Below, in pieces: positions 1-8,892 of a stretch of DNA of 64,000 bases. The position numbers and the translations under genes were made by a program. Source of the DNA: an uncultured Bacteroidota bacterium (lineage in GTDB: Bacteria; Bacteroidota; Bacteroidia; NS11-12g; UBA9320). The stretch spans positions 1-64,000 of the forward strand of contig CAKZLB010000045.1 in assembly GCA_937124965.1 (NCBI GenBank), in the 5' to 3' direction. The notes below the pieces were generated by a model, which worked only from the letters and a program-made list of their open reading frames with translations, was not told where the DNA came from and did not search any database. Each line of letters opens with the position of its first letter. Positions within the stretch are counted from its first letter, which is position 1.

Positions 1-70
1 AAGCTACTCAAAAATCGACTTCGATCAAGATGTTAAGTTAACAATCACCTATACAATCTCAAACAACTAA
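1..70 (+). CDS. C-terminal end of an unknown protein (partial)
   Basis: An open frame runs in from the window edge (first full codon at 2) and stops at TAA 68-70, giving 22 residues that end in VKLTITYTISNN. A hairpin terminator 45 bases downstream supports this being a real gene end. The alternating beta-type pattern of the tail resembles the last strand of a TonB C-terminal domain, but 22 residues are too few to assign a family. Confidence 0.5.
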   Translation, partial: SYSKIDFDQDVKLTITYTISNN

Positions 71-114
71 GAGACAAAAACACAAAACGATAATAACACA
101 TTTCACGTATAAAG

Positions 115-144
115 AAACGGAGTAGGTCACTGCTCCGTTTTTTT
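115..144 (+). terminator. Rho-independent terminator
   Basis: Perfect arms AAACGGAG (115-122) and CTCCGTTT (133-140) enclose a 10-base loop and run into a T tract to 144. It closes the gene that ends at 70. The A-rich 5' flank would give a shorter T tract on the other strand, but the facing gene on that strand is over 800 bases away. Confidence 0.8.
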
Positions 145-212
145 GTGGTTCATATTTTTGCTCAGACAATAAAATGACAATCAAGGCGTTTTTACATTTT
201 AACCTTGATTTT

Positions 213-947
213 ATGAAACTATTTAAACCTTTTTTAAGCGTAGTACTCCTCATAACTACGTTTTATTTACCATCTGCATGCCCAATTTATTATGTTTATT
301 TGTCAGCATACGTCCAGTATGATGGTGATTACGTTACAAAATCAGAGCTGAAAAAACTCAATTTCAATGACATAAAGGATACTTCTCATGTTGCAATTAT
401 TGATAAATCAATTTATGATTTTTCTATAACTACAAAAGGTGTTGGACGTTTAACGTCAAATTATTACCGACCCAATTATGAACTAAAGCTTGCGGCAGTT
501 GACCAGTTTAAGGGCATGATGGATACGATATTGCCAAACCTCAATCTTTCAGACACAGTGTGGGTTGTATTTAGCTTAAATAACACCAAGAAACAAATGC
601 TTGAAGAGGAGTTTTTTTACAATGCCTTTGGTCTTTACAAAATTAATCAACGCTTCATCATAAGCAGTCAAGCTGTGGTTGACTTAAAGCGCAGTGGACC
701 AGAATCTGGAATGGTGGTGTATCCTTCGCCAGCGACCGACAATGTATCTGTTCGTTTTGATGTGAAAGAACCAATTGAAGGACATATAACTATAACGAAT
801 GCTTTAGGGCAAATCGTTATAGAACAGAATCAACCAAACCTTATGAATGTATCTCACTTTGATCTTAAAGGCCAAAAGTCCGGAAGCTATTTTGTTCGAG
901 CTAGGATAGATGGCGAATATTTTACACGGAAGATTATTAAAGAGTAG
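213..947 (+). CDS. Secreted protein with T9SS type A sorting domain
   Basis: A 244-residue protein. I start it at ATG 213 rather than 174 because MKLFKPFLSVVLLITTFYL then opens directly as a Sec signal peptide; the earlier start would add 13 residues before it. The middle (about residues 25-165) has no recognised domain. From about 170 to the end there is a typical type A T9SS C-terminal domain: VVYPSPATDNVSV, then ITNALGQIV, then GSYFVRARIDG and a basic tail TRKIIKE. It should therefore be exported by Sec, cross the outer membrane through the type IX system and be anchored or released by the sortase. Its role is unknown. It is convergent with tex, with 22 bases between the stops. Confidence 0.8.
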   Translation: MKLFKPFLSVVLLITTFYLPSACPIYYVYLSAYVQYDGDYVTKSELKKLNFNDIKDTSHVAIIDKSIYDFSITTKGVGRLTSNYYRPNYELKLAAVDQFKGMMDTILPNLNLSDTVWVVFSLNNTKKQMLEEEFFYNAFGLYKINQRFIISSQAVVDLKRSGPESGMVVYPSPATDNVSVRFDVKEPIEGHITITNALGQIVIEQNQPNLMNVSHFDLKGQKSGSYFVRARIDGEYFTRKIIKE

Positions 948-969
948 ACCAGAAACGTTTAACGGGCAT

Positions 970-3087
970 TTAAACCAAATCTAATCCTAAGCTTATTCTT
1001 TTTCTCGCTAAATCAACATCTAAAACACGTACTGAAACAACTTGGTCTAAACGTAATACTTCACTTGGATCGGAAATTCGTCGCGAGGACATGTGAGAAA
1101 TGTGTATTAATCCATTTTCCTTTACACCAATGTCTACAAAAGCGCCAAACTTCGTGAGGTTAGTGACTTTTCCTTGAAGCTGCATTCCAATTCTAATATC
1201 ATTAATGGAGCGAATTGAATCGTCGAACGCCATAGCTTTTGCAGCTCCCCTTGGGTCGATACCAGGTTTTTTTAATTCATTAATAATGTCGGTTAACGTT
1301 GGTAGCCCAATCTTTTCTGAGACAAATTGATTTAACTGGATTTGTTCTACTTTTTCGTCTGCACCAATAATTTCTTCAATTTGGCAATTGATTGACTTCG
1401 CCATTTCCTTTACCACAGAGTGACTTTCTGGATGCACACCACTTGCGTCTAGTGGATTGGAACCGTTTTTTATCCGGATAAACCCTGCGGCTTGCTCGAA
1501 TGCTTTTTTGCCAAAACCTTTTACCTTGTTTAGTTCTTTTTTATTCGTAAAATGCCCAATAGTTTTTCTGTGTTCAACGATGTTCTGAGCCAACTTAGGT
1601 CCACAACCAGCTACATATTGTAGTAAGTGTTTACTGGCAGTATTAAGGTTGACACCAACTTTATTTACAGCAAAACTGACGGTGTTATCCAAGCTTAGCT
1701 TTAACTTGTCTTGAGCTACATCATGTTGATATTGTCCAACGCCAATGTTTTTTGGATCTAGTTTTACTAATTCAGCTAAGGGATCCATTAAACGCCTCCC
1801 GATGGATATTGCTCCACGGTACGTTAAGTCTAGATTTGGAAATTCTTCTCTTGCTGTTTCAGACGCTGAGTAAATTGAAGCCCCAGCCTCACTTATGAGG
1901 TATACTTCAATTGAACTATTTTTAGGTAGAATACTTTTTATAAAATCTTCGGTCTCTCTACCTGCTGTTCCGTTGCCAATGGCTATGGCTTTAATTTGAT
2001 GTTTTGCAATGGCTTGTAATACACTTGTTTTCGCTTGCTCCGATTTTTTTATTGGAGGGTGCGGAAATATCGTTGTGTGACTCACTAAACCGCCTTGCTT
2101 ATTCAGACAAACCATTTTGCATCCAGATTTAAACCCTGGATCAATCGCTAAGATTTCTTTAGATCCTAACGGTGGAGCAAGTAATAATTGATTAACGTTT
2201 GACGCGAAAATACCAATTGCTTCTTCGTCTGCTTTTGCTTTCAGCGATGCTCGTGTTTCATTTTCTAAACTAGGACCAAGAAGCCTACTTAAAGAATCTT
2301 TAACTGCCAATTTAACCTGCTCGGATGCAATTGAATTAGTTTTTATAAAAACTCGATTAAGTCGGTTGATAACATCCTCCTTGTCTATAACAATCTGTAC
2401 TTTTAATAAACCTTCTTTTTCGCCCCGAAAAGCGGCTAAAGCTCTGTGACTCGGAATCCTTTTTAGCGACTGAGAGAAGTCAAAATAATCTCGATATTTT
2501 GCAGCTTCGTCTTTTTTTCCCTTAACAACCTTCGAAGTAAATGAGCTGTAATTTTGATAGTTTCTTCGAACGATTCCACGAGCTGCCTCATTTTCATTAA
2601 TCCACTCTGCAATAATGTGTCGCGCCCCTTCAAGCGCCTCATCTGCGGTTAAGCCGTTTTTAGCAAACCGATACGCCTGGCTCATGATATCATTCTGCCG
2701 TTGGCTCATTATGATTTTTGCCAACGGCTCAAGTCCATTTTGCCTAGCCTTAGTGGCTTTTGTTACACGTTTTACTTTATACGGTAAATACAAATCTTCT
2801 AGTTCAGCTGAGTCTTGACAGTTTCGAATTTTACTTAATAAAGCTTCATTCGTTACGTTAAGTTCCTGAAGCTTTTCAAGAATACTTTTTTTTCGTTTTT
2901 CAAGCTCTTTTAACCTTATTGATTCATATGATATTTTTTCTAACTCAGTTTCGTCTAAACTCCCAGTAACTTCCTTTCGGTAACGAGCAATAAAGGGAAT
3001 CGTGGCGCCTTCGTCAAGTAACTTAAGTACTGCTAAGACCTGTTTTTGGCTAATACTGGTGTTGCGTGAAATGAGTTCTTCGTACAT
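970..3087 (-). CDS. tex: Tex family RNA-binding transcription accessory protein
   Basis: A 705-residue homologue of Tex/YhgF, a cytoplasmic nucleic-acid-binding protein conserved in most bacteria. Visible in order: the helical N-terminal Tex region (ISQKQVLAVLKLLDEG, then TIPFIARYRKEVTGSLDE); a YqgF/RNase H-like domain around 315-440 beginning ILAIDPGFKSGCK; helix-hairpin-helix segments around 475-540 (LLQYVAGCGPKLAQNIVEHR, then KVKGFGKKAFEQAAGF); and a C-terminal S1 domain around 635-705 (LQGKVTNLTKFGAFVDIG and NGLIHISHMS). The family binds RNA through S1 and is tied to transcription and RNA turnover. It is slightly shorter than the E. coli protein but has every domain. A TATTTTTG element lies 17 bases upstream of the ATG. 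Confidence 0.95.
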   Translation of the reverse strand: MYEELISRNTSISQKQVLAVLKLLDEGATIPFIARYRKEVTGSLDETELEKISYESIRLKELEKRKKSILEKLQELNVTNEALLSKIRNCQDSAELEDLYLPYKVKRVTKATKARQNGLEPLAKIIMSQRQNDIMSQAYRFAKNGLTADEALEGARHIIAEWINENEAARGIVRRNYQNYSSFTSKVVKGKKDEAAKYRDYFDFSQSLKRIPSHRALAAFRGEKEGLLKVQIVIDKEDVINRLNRVFIKTNSIASEQVKLAVKDSLSRLLGPSLENETRASLKAKADEEAIGIFASNVNQLLLAPPLGSKEILAIDPGFKSGCKMVCLNKQGGLVSHTTIFPHPPIKKSEQAKTSVLQAIAKHQIKAIAIGNGTAGRETEDFIKSILPKNSSIEVYLISEAGASIYSASETAREEFPNLDLTYRGAISIGRRLMDPLAELVKLDPKNIGVGQYQHDVAQDKLKLSLDNTVSFAVNKVGVNLNTASKHLLQYVAGCGPKLAQNIVEHRKTIGHFTNKKELNKVKGFGKKAFEQAAGFIRIKNGSNPLDASGVHPESHSVVKEMAKSINCQIEEIIGADEKVEQIQLNQFVSEKIGLPTLTDIINELKKPGIDPRGAAKAMAFDDSIRSINDIRIGMQLQGKVTNLTKFGAFVDIGVKENGLIHISHMSSRRISDPSEVLRLDQVVSVRVLDVDLARKRISLGLDLV

Positions 3088-3103
3088 GAATTTTACAAAG
3101 CCT

Positions 3104-3111
3104 CAAAAATA
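3104..3111 (-). promoter_or_regulatory. Bacteroidota -7 element for tex
   Basis: The plus strand reads CAAAAATA, so the minus strand reads TATTTTTG, which matches the Bacteroidota sigma-factor element TAnnTTTG. It lies 17 bases before the tex start. No clear TTG -33 element is visible at the expected distance. Confidence 0.4.
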
Positions 3112-3148
3112 GTTAGACTGACGTAATTGAAGAATATTAATTGCAATC

Positions 3149-4477
3149 TTACAAAAGTTCGTTTGCCAAATTAGCTAGCTCACTTCGTTCACCTTTTTCA
3201 AGGTTAACATGACAAAACAAACGATGGTTTTTAACCTTGTCTATAAGAAATGACAAGCCGTTGCTTTCAGCGTCTAGATATGGCGTGTCAATCTGATTAA
3301 TGTCACCTGTAAAAACAATTTTAGTGTTTTCACCTGCACGTGTAATAATCGTTTTAATTTCATGGGGAGTCAGATTTTGTGATTCATCAACAATAAAAAA
3401 CACATTGCTCAGCGTTCGACCTCGAATATACGCAAGAGGTGCAATTGCAATTTTTTCCGTTTGCACCATTTCGTTTATTCTTTTGAATTCCTTATCTGTT
3501 TCTTTGTATTGCGACTTTATGAATTTTAAGTTGTCCCAAATCGGTTGCATGTAAGGATCCACTTTTGCGTTTGCATCTCCAGGTAAAAAACCAATGTCTT
3601 TATTACTCAGCGGTACAATAGGTCTGGTTATATAGATTTGATGAAACATGCTGCGTTGTTCTAGTGCAGCAGCAAGAGCCATCAATGTCTTTCCAGTTCC
3701 AGCAACTCCTCTCAGTGTAATCAGTTTAATTGAAGAGTCCATTAACGCATGAATAGCAAATGCTTGTTCAGCATTTCGAGGTTTAATTCGATGTACTGTT
3801 TGTTTTTCAACTCTTTCAATAACTCTAGCTGCTGAATTATAGAAACCTAATGCCGACTTTTTGCCATTATTCAAAATCAAAAAATGGTTATAAGGAAATT
3901 TCGTTTTACTAATCATCTTTTCCGTAATTGTAGATTCCTTAAACAACCTATCTATGACTTCCGATTCAACATCATTAATTACAGATTTTCCAGTATATAA
4001 CTTATCAACGTTTTCAATTTTTCCAGTTTTATAATCTTCTGATAGTAAGTTGAATGCTCTTGCTTTTACACGCAAACAAACATCTTTAGAAACCAAAATA
4101 ACTGTACGATTCGGAAACTCCTGTTGAAGTGAAAGAGCTGCATTAATAATTTTATTATCGTTTTTATAATCGTCAAATGTGTCCGCTGCGTTGTTTTTTA
4201 ATCCGTCAATTTCTTTGACTATTTTTAGTTTACCGAGACCTTTTCCTAGTTTAACCCAATTGTTTAGTAATGAATCATTTGAAACTGAATTTAAGAATCG
4301 AATACAACTTCGTGCCTCATAATTTTTTGAATCACCACCTTTTTTAAAGGTATCTAGTTCTTCCAATACTTGTATTGGCAACGCAACGTCGTTGTTCTCA
4401 AAACTAAGTACCGAATTATGATCGTAAAGGATTACTGAAGTGTCTAAAACAAAGATTTTCTTTTTACTAACTGGCAT
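3149..4477 (-). CDS. PIN domain-PhoH ATPase fusion (PhoH2 type)
   Basis: A 442-residue protein joining two domains. The N-terminal PIN nuclease domain (about 8-150) shows the acidic active-site pattern: FVLDTSVILYD near residue 8, a conserved Glu in LEELDTFK, and a late acidic cluster. The C-terminal PhoH ATPase domain (about 225-442) carries Walker A GVAGTGKT near 255 and Walker B FFIVDESQN near 361, followed by TPHEIKTIITRAG and FTGDINQID. PhoH2 proteins are ATP-dependent RNA helicase-ribonucleases; this is the chromosomal PIN-PhoH form common in Bacteroidota. It lies between tex and purN with its own gaps on both sides, and no antitoxin-like small gene sits beside it. Confidence 0.92.
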   Translation of the reverse strand: MPVSKKKIFVLDTSVILYDHNSVLSFENNDVALPIQVLEELDTFKKGGDSKNYEARSCIRFLNSVSNDSLLNNWVKLGKGLGKLKIVKEIDGLKNNAADTFDDYKNDNKIINAALSLQQEFPNRTVILVSKDVCLRVKARAFNLLSEDYKTGKIENVDKLYTGKSVINDVESEVIDRLFKESTITEKMISKTKFPYNHFLILNNGKKSALGFYNSAARVIERVEKQTVHRIKPRNAEQAFAIHALMDSSIKLITLRGVAGTGKTLMALAAALEQRSMFHQIYITRPIVPLSNKDIGFLPGDANAKVDPYMQPIWDNLKFIKSQYKETDKEFKRINEMVQTEKIAIAPLAYIRGRTLSNVFFIVDESQNLTPHEIKTIITRAGENTKIVFTGDINQIDTPYLDAESNGLSFLIDKVKNHRLFCHVNLEKGERSELANLANELL

Positions 4478-4580
4478 AAAACAAATGTTTCTGCAAAATA
4501 GTAGTTAGTTGATTCCGATAGGTCTATGTTGTTTAGATGTCAACAACTCGCAGGAAGGTTTACCAAATGATAATGATAGG

Positions 4581-5156
4581 TTAATCCAATAATTTCTTAA
4601 TATGGTCGGCAACGACTCGTGGAAAATGTTCGTGTTCCAAGGTATGAATTTTTGCTGCCAATGTTTCAGGAGTGTCCGAACTGTCGACGAGTGTTTTAGC
4701 CTGAAACAAGTGTCCACCATGGTCGTAAAATTTGTCAACCAAATGGATGGTAATACCTGATTCAGTTTCCTTGTTTTCGATTACGGCCTTATGAACGTTG
4801 CTTCCAAACATGCCTTTACCACCATATTTGGGCAATAGGGCAGGGTGGATGTTTATTATTTTAGAAGGAAAAGCATCAATCAAATTTTCGGGTATTAGCC
4901 AAAGAAACCCAGCTAAAACGATTATATCAATTTTATCAGCAACTAATTGTTCGAGAACAGCTCCAGTAGTCAGCTGACTTTTTGTGAAAAGATGTGCTGG
5001 TATATCGTACGAAAAAGCTTTTGTTAATATTCCTGCAGCAGGGTTGTTGCAGTATATTTTTGCTACTTCAATTGAGTCATGATTAGAAAAATATGCATTA
5101 AAATTGAGGGCGTTCGAGCCATTGCCACTTGCAAAAATGCCTAATCTTGTTTTCAT
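4581..5156 (-). CDS. purN: Phosphoribosylglycinamide formyltransferase
   Basis: A 191-residue GART enzyme: it transfers a formyl group from 10-formyltetrahydrofolate to GAR in step three of purine synthesis. Seen directly: the phosphate loop ASGNGSN at 9-15; the catalytic Asn-His pair in IINIHPALLPKYGG; and the catalytic Asp in LVDKFYDHGG. Length is normal for the family. Its ATG overlaps the stop of the upstream DUF4837 gene by four bases (ATGA), so it is the last gene of the mltD-like/DUF4837/purN operon and is probably translationally coupled. No other purine gene is nearby. Confidence 0.95.
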   Translation of the reverse strand: MKTRLGIFASGNGSNALNFNAYFSNHDSIEVAKIYCNNPAAGILTKAFSYDIPAHLFTKSQLTTGAVLEQLVADKIDIIVLAGFLWLIPENLIDAFPSKIINIHPALLPKYGGKGMFGSNVHKAVIENKETESGITIHLVDKFYDHGGHLFQAKTLVDSSDTPETLAAKIHTLEHEHFPRVVADHIKKLLD

Positions 5157-6226
5157 TTTTTAACTTCAAAAGTAGATGCTGTAAGAGCAATCGTTCGTAT
5201 AAGCTGTTGTTTATCTTTACTTGGAGCAAATATATTTCCTTCGATCGTTACGACCTTGTTTAAGCTTGGGCAATGTATCGTATAGCTTAGAAATGGTCCA
5301 CCAAAAAATTCATTTTCCATTTCCCACCACCCACGCGTTTCTATTGCACGAAAGCCATTTAAGTCAATTTCTTTTGAAAACAGCTTCACGTTTACACTGT
5401 CCGTTGTTACGTAGGTCGGAATACTGTCTTTTCGATCAGGACCATGAAGGTGTCTTTTTAGAATTTCGTTTCGTCGTTTGATGATATAATCTCTTGAAAA
5501 CTGTTCATCACCAGTATACGGTTCTTCGTATACGTATATTCCAGTACGTTTTTCTCCAATAATTCGGTTTACTCCGTTAAACTCATCACTCCGCACAGAA
5601 CGTTTAAAGTTGCTTGGTGTTCGGAACGAGTAGCCATATTTATTCATCATGGATTTATAAAATTGATCTTCATCAACTGGGTCTCGAAATACGATTGTAC
5701 TTGTTGTCTTTCGTTCTGTAGCTAGTGCTAAACTTAACAACTTGTCTTTGTTCTCAATGAATTTGCGTTCTAAATCTTCATCATTTTTACCCAAAACAAC
5801 ACAAACTTCTTGAGGTTGCGCAAATAGATCTTTAACAATAAAGAAAGACTCTCCATTCGCAATTTTTTTATCTAATAAATCAAGAAAATCAACCCCAACT
5901 AGATTTATTAAAGCGGCTCTTTTTTCTTGTTGGTAAGCAATACACAGATTAAAATTATGTTTAAAATAATTAGAGAAACTTGCTTCATTGCATTGGTTAA
6001 CCTTAAAGTAAGGCTCATTTGAGGCAATTCCTTCTAGGGGCTTACTATAAGCTTGTTTAATAGCACTCTTACAAAAGGCATACGTGTCATCATTTATAAG
6101 AATAACTACTTTCCCAACCTCACCAAATGCGTCTGGTTTAGAAGCAGAGCTAGTAGATTGAGATGATTTTTCGCAAGAAGTAAATAAGGTAAAAGAGACT
6201 ACAATTAATGCGGCAAGTTTTTTCAT
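5153..6226 (-). CDS. DUF4837 family lipoprotein
   Basis: A 357-residue protein with a lipoprotein signal peptide: hydrophobic ALIVVSFTLF followed by the lipobox TSC (Cys at about 18) and a Ser-rich linker. The mature part fits DUF4837, an uncharacterised Bacteroidota lipoprotein family, including FFIVKDLFAQPQEV and the Trp-rich ETRGWWEMENEFFGGPF segment near residue 295. Function is unknown. It sits one base after the lytic transglycosylase gene and overlaps purN by four bases. A role near the cell wall is only inferred from the lipoprotein signal and this neighbour. Confidence 0.75.
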   Translation of the reverse strand: MKKLAALIVVSFTLFTSCEKSSQSTSSASKPDAFGEVGKVVILINDDTYAFCKSAIKQAYSKPLEGIASNEPYFKVNQCNEASFSNYFKHNFNLCIAYQQEKRAALINLVGVDFLDLLDKKIANGESFFIVKDLFAQPQEVCVVLGKNDEDLERKFIENKDKLLSLALATERKTTSTIVFRDPVDEDQFYKSMMNKYGYSFRTPSNFKRSVRSDEFNGVNRIIGEKRTGIYVYEEPYTGDEQFSRDYIIKRRNEILKRHLHGPDRKDSIPTYVTTDSVNVKLFSKEIDLNGFRAIETRGWWEMENEFFGGPFLSYTIHCPSLNKVVTIEGNIFAPSKDKQQLIRTIALTASTFEVKK

Positions 6227-6227
6227 G

Positions 6228-7442
6228 TTATAAATACAATTTCAGTCGATTTCCAGGGTGTATCATATTGGATCTCAAATTATTCCAATCTTTAATTTCA
6301 GATACTGAACATCCATTTCTATTGGCAATTGCTTGCAGAGAATCACCCCTTTTTACGGTGTAAATGACTTCCGTTGTTAACGGTTTGTATGCTTCACTAA
6401 GCTCTAGAATTGCACCTTCTTTTTCTAGAAAAATCATTGCCTTGTCGTTTGGAAGATTGATTTCCATGGTAACAACATTTCCAGGTATTTGATCGGTTTT
6501 TAACGGTGGATTTAAGGTTCTAATTTCTTCAACCGTCATTCCAGTAATCTCAGCAATAGCTTTTAGGTTATGGTTTGGGCTACATGTAATTTTCGTTATC
6601 TCAGCATTCGGTTTTTCAATGTATGCTGGAAATATTCCGTAGTGCTCATAAAAATTCATTAAGTAAGCAACTGCAATATATGAAGGTATGTAGTTTTGAG
6701 TTTGTCTAGGTAAATAAGGATAAATCTCCCAGAAGCCAGTTTTTCCTCCAGCTTTGCGAATCGCCTTTCGAATATTGCCTGGACCACAATTGTAACTTGC
6801 AATTACAACCAACCAATCGTCAAAAACCATTGACATATCTTTAAAGTAACCAGCAGCTGCTTCGGTACTTTTTTGAATGTCACGTCTTTCGTCCTGATAT
6901 CTATCAATTTTTAAATTATATATTTTACCTGTATACGGCATGAATTGCCATAAACCAACGGCTCCAGAACGAGAAGTTGCATAAGGATTTAATGCCGACT
7001 CGATTACACTAACATATTTTAACTCTAAGGGTAATCCTTTTTTATCAAAAACGCTTTCGTATACCGGAAAATAATGATCACTTAGGGTAATCATTTGCTT
7101 AAGTTTTGCCTGCCAGTTTGTTCCGAAATAGTCAATCAAGCGTTTTACTTCAGAATTATAATCCATTGAAATTTCAAATTCCAACGTATTTACATGAGAA
7201 AAGAATGTAGCACTGTCTACTGGAATTTCGTTATCTACAAATTCGGTGATGACATCACTTAAAATTGAAGGAGTAACGTCTTCCTTTGGTGTGTTGGTTG
7301 TAGATGCAGAATTATCCAACATTTCCTTTTTGCTCAACTCCTCAGTTGAATCGGTTTTGACAACATCTTTTTCGTTTTCCGCAAACGATAGTGTAAAAAA
7401 TAACGCTAGAAATGCAGTGGATATATATTTATTGATAGTCAT
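6228..7442 (-). CDS. MltD-like lytic transglycosylase with two LysM repeats
   Basis: A 404-residue secreted muramidase. Order: signal peptide (STAFLALFFTLSFA), low-complexity linker, SLT/MltD catalytic domain (about 110-265), then two LysM peptidoglycan-binding modules (about 285-335 and 355-404). The catalytic Glu lies in VSVIESALNPYA, followed by the family motifs SGAVGLWQFMP and ASYNCGPGNI. It cleaves the MurNAc-GlcNAc bond to form 1,6-anhydro products. The second LysM is classical (VIYTVKRGDSLQAIANR). It is first in an operon with DUF4837 and purN. MltD is the nearest named family, but unlike E. coli MltD it is not a clear lipoprotein. Confidence 0.92.
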   Translation of the reverse strand: MTINKYISTAFLALFFTLSFAENEKDVVKTDSTEELSKKEMLDNSASTTNTPKEDVTPSILSDVITEFVDNEIPVDSATFFSHVNTLEFEISMDYNSEVKRLIDYFGTNWQAKLKQMITLSDHYFPVYESVFDKKGLPLELKYVSVIESALNPYATSRSGAVGLWQFMPYTGKIYNLKIDRYQDERRDIQKSTEAAAGYFKDMSMVFDDWLVVIASYNCGPGNIRKAIRKAGGKTGFWEIYPYLPRQTQNYIPSYIAVAYLMNFYEHYGIFPAYIEKPNAEITKITCSPNHNLKAIAEITGMTVEEIRTLNPPLKTDQIPGNVVTMEINLPNDKAMIFLEKEGAILELSEAYKPLTTEVIYTVKRGDSLQAIANRNGCSVSEIKDWNNLRSNMIHPGNRLKLYL

Positions 7443-7492
7443 AATCTTCTATAGATTCAAACGCACAAGTACCTTATAAATTGTCGATTTTA

Positions 7493-7500
7493 CAAAAATA
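7493..7500 (-). promoter_or_regulatory. Bacteroidota -7 element for the mltD-like operon
   Basis: Plus-strand CAAAAATA is TATTTTTG on the minus strand, matching TAnnTTTG. It gives a leader of about 45 bases before the ATG at 7442 and is the only such match in the divergent gap on this strand. I see no good -33 element. Confidence 0.4.
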
Positions 7501-7570
7501 ATTATCTATGGATGCATATATTAATAGACAACTTTCTAAATCTCAAAAATAGGATTTAGTTTCTTTAAAT

Positions 7571-7578
7571 TATCTTTG
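7571..7578 (+). promoter_or_regulatory. Bacteroidota -7 element for the ald-like gene
   Basis: TATCTTTG, an exact TAnnTTTG match, 48 bases before the ATG at 7627 in the divergent gap. The preferred TTG -33 element is not obvious. Confidence 0.5.
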
Positions 7579-7626
7579 ATACTTCACATGCAAGTTCACT
7601 TAAACTTTAATTAAACCGGTTTTCAT

Positions 7627-8853
7627 ATGGCAGATTTTTCTAAAAAGGTATGGACGGATTTAGCGAAGCAAGCAAGTCTGCAACCACAAGAAAAACTACA
7701 ATTACAAAAACAAAAGCGACACACCTTGAGTATTACAGTTCCTGCTGAAATCACGTATCAAGAGAAACGAGTTTCTCTCTCTCCACTGTCTGTTGAAATG
7801 CTGGTGAACAATGGTCATGACGTGCGAATAGAAACGAATGCTGGGAAGAAATCCAACTTTGAGGATTTAGAGTATAGTAATGCGGGAGCTCAAATTTTGT
7901 ACGACCATTCTTCTGCTTTTGAAGGTGATATTGTTTTAAAAGTAGCCCCACCAACACCTGAGGAAATAGAATTGTTGAAGCCAGGACAAACTATTTTTAG
8001 TGCGTTGCAAGTTGCCGACATGAAAAGAGATTGTTTGCTTTCAATGTGTCGAAAAAAAATAACTGCAATTGGGTATGAATATTTGTGTGATGATGCAGGA
8101 ACATTGCCGGTAATTCGAGCTATGAGCGAGATAGCTGGACGAGCATCTGTGTTAATTGCAGCTGAGTTTTTAAATAATGCTAAAAATGGGAAAGGGGAAC
8201 TAATAGGAGGTATTCCAGGCATACCACCAACTGATATCGTTATTATTGGTGCAGGGTCTGTTGGAGAATACGCGGTCAGGGCAGCCTTGGGTTTAGGTGC
8301 CCACGTTACCGTTTTCGATAACTCATTACATCGATTGCGACGATTAGAATCAAGTTTAGGTCGACGACTTTCCTCCTCAACTATTTTGCCTCATATTTTA
8401 CAGAAAGCGTTAGCCAATTGTGATGTAGCGATTGGCGCCTTGCGAAGTCCTGAAGGAAGAAGTCCGGTGGTAGTTTCAGAAGCTATGGTGCAGCAAATGA
8501 AATCAAAATCACTAATTGTAGATGTGGCGATTGATCATGGTGGCTGTTTTGAAACAAGTGAGATAACAAATCATGAGAATCCAACATTTATAAAACATGA
8601 TGTACTGCACTACTGTGTGCCTAATATAGCTTCTCGAGTTAGCCGAACTGCAAGTTATGCCTTAAGTAATATCCTTTCTCCATTAATGTTAGAAATTGGA
8701 AATGAGGGAGGATTGTATAATTATTTATGGTCTAATGAAGGGCTGCGAAAAGGCGTTTATGTATACAAAGGCAGTCTCACAAATCAAACATTGGGCGATC
8801 GATTTAACGTACCATCAAAAGAAATTGATTTTTTATTTTCTGGTAATGGGTAA
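7627..8853 (+). CDS. Alanine dehydrogenase-like protein with altered active site
   Basis: A 408-residue member of the alanine dehydrogenase/transhydrogenase-alpha family, which makes pyruvate from L-alanine with NAD+ in the true enzymes. It has about 33 extra N-terminal residues. Alignment by eye to Mycobacterium alanine dehydrogenase gives the substrate Arg (R48 in EKRVSLSP), catalytic Lys (K105 in DIVLKVAPP), NAD loop GAGSVG (208-213), catalytic Asp (D303 in AIDHGGC) and Asn (N333 in VPNIAS). The other catalytic residue, His96 of the Mycobacterium enzyme, aligns with Gln128 (FSALQVAD). The family call is secure; the exact reaction is less so. It is monocistronic, with TATCTTTG upstream and another promoter element before nusB. 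Confidence 0.85.
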   Translation: MADFSKKVWTDLAKQASLQPQEKLQLQKQKRHTLSITVPAEITYQEKRVSLSPLSVEMLVNNGHDVRIETNAGKKSNFEDLEYSNAGAQILYDHSSAFEGDIVLKVAPPTPEEIELLKPGQTIFSALQVADMKRDCLLSMCRKKITAIGYEYLCDDAGTLPVIRAMSEIAGRASVLIAAEFLNNAKNGKGELIGGIPGIPPTDIVIIGAGSVGEYAVRAALGLGAHVTVFDNSLHRLRRLESSLGRRLSSSTILPHILQKALANCDVAIGALRSPEGRSPVVVSEAMVQQMKSKSLIVDVAIDHGGCFETSEITNHENPTFIKHDVLHYCVPNIASRVSRTASYALSNILSPLMLEIGNEGGLYNYLWSNEGLRKGVYVYKGSLTNQTLGDRFNVPSKEIDFLFSGNG

Positions 8854-8870
8854 GCTCTGAACGTTTCACA

Positions 8871-8878
8871 TATCTTTG
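8871..8878 (+). promoter_or_regulatory. Bacteroidota -7 element for nusB
   Basis: TATCTTTG, an exact TAnnTTTG match in the 39-base gap between the ald-like stop and nusB. It predicts a leader of only about ten bases before the ATG at 8893. Confidence 0.5.
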
Positions 8879-8892
8879 CGCCCTTTATTTTC

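Noticed and set aside
3149-4477. Toxin of a PhoAT-type toxin-antitoxin pair
   Set aside because: No small upstream antitoxin-like open frame overlaps the start; the gene looks like the free-standing chromosomal PIN-PhoH form.
4505-4738. Minus-strand open frame overlapping the purN end
   Set aside because: It lies largely inside purN in another frame, has no recognisable domain and low-complexity composition; purN is a firm call with all catalytic motifs.
7627-8853. Transhydrogenase alpha subunit (PntAA)
   Set aside because: It lacks the transhydrogenase C-terminal layout, no beta-subunit gene is nearby, and the IDHGGC/VPNIAS motifs match alanine dehydrogenase.
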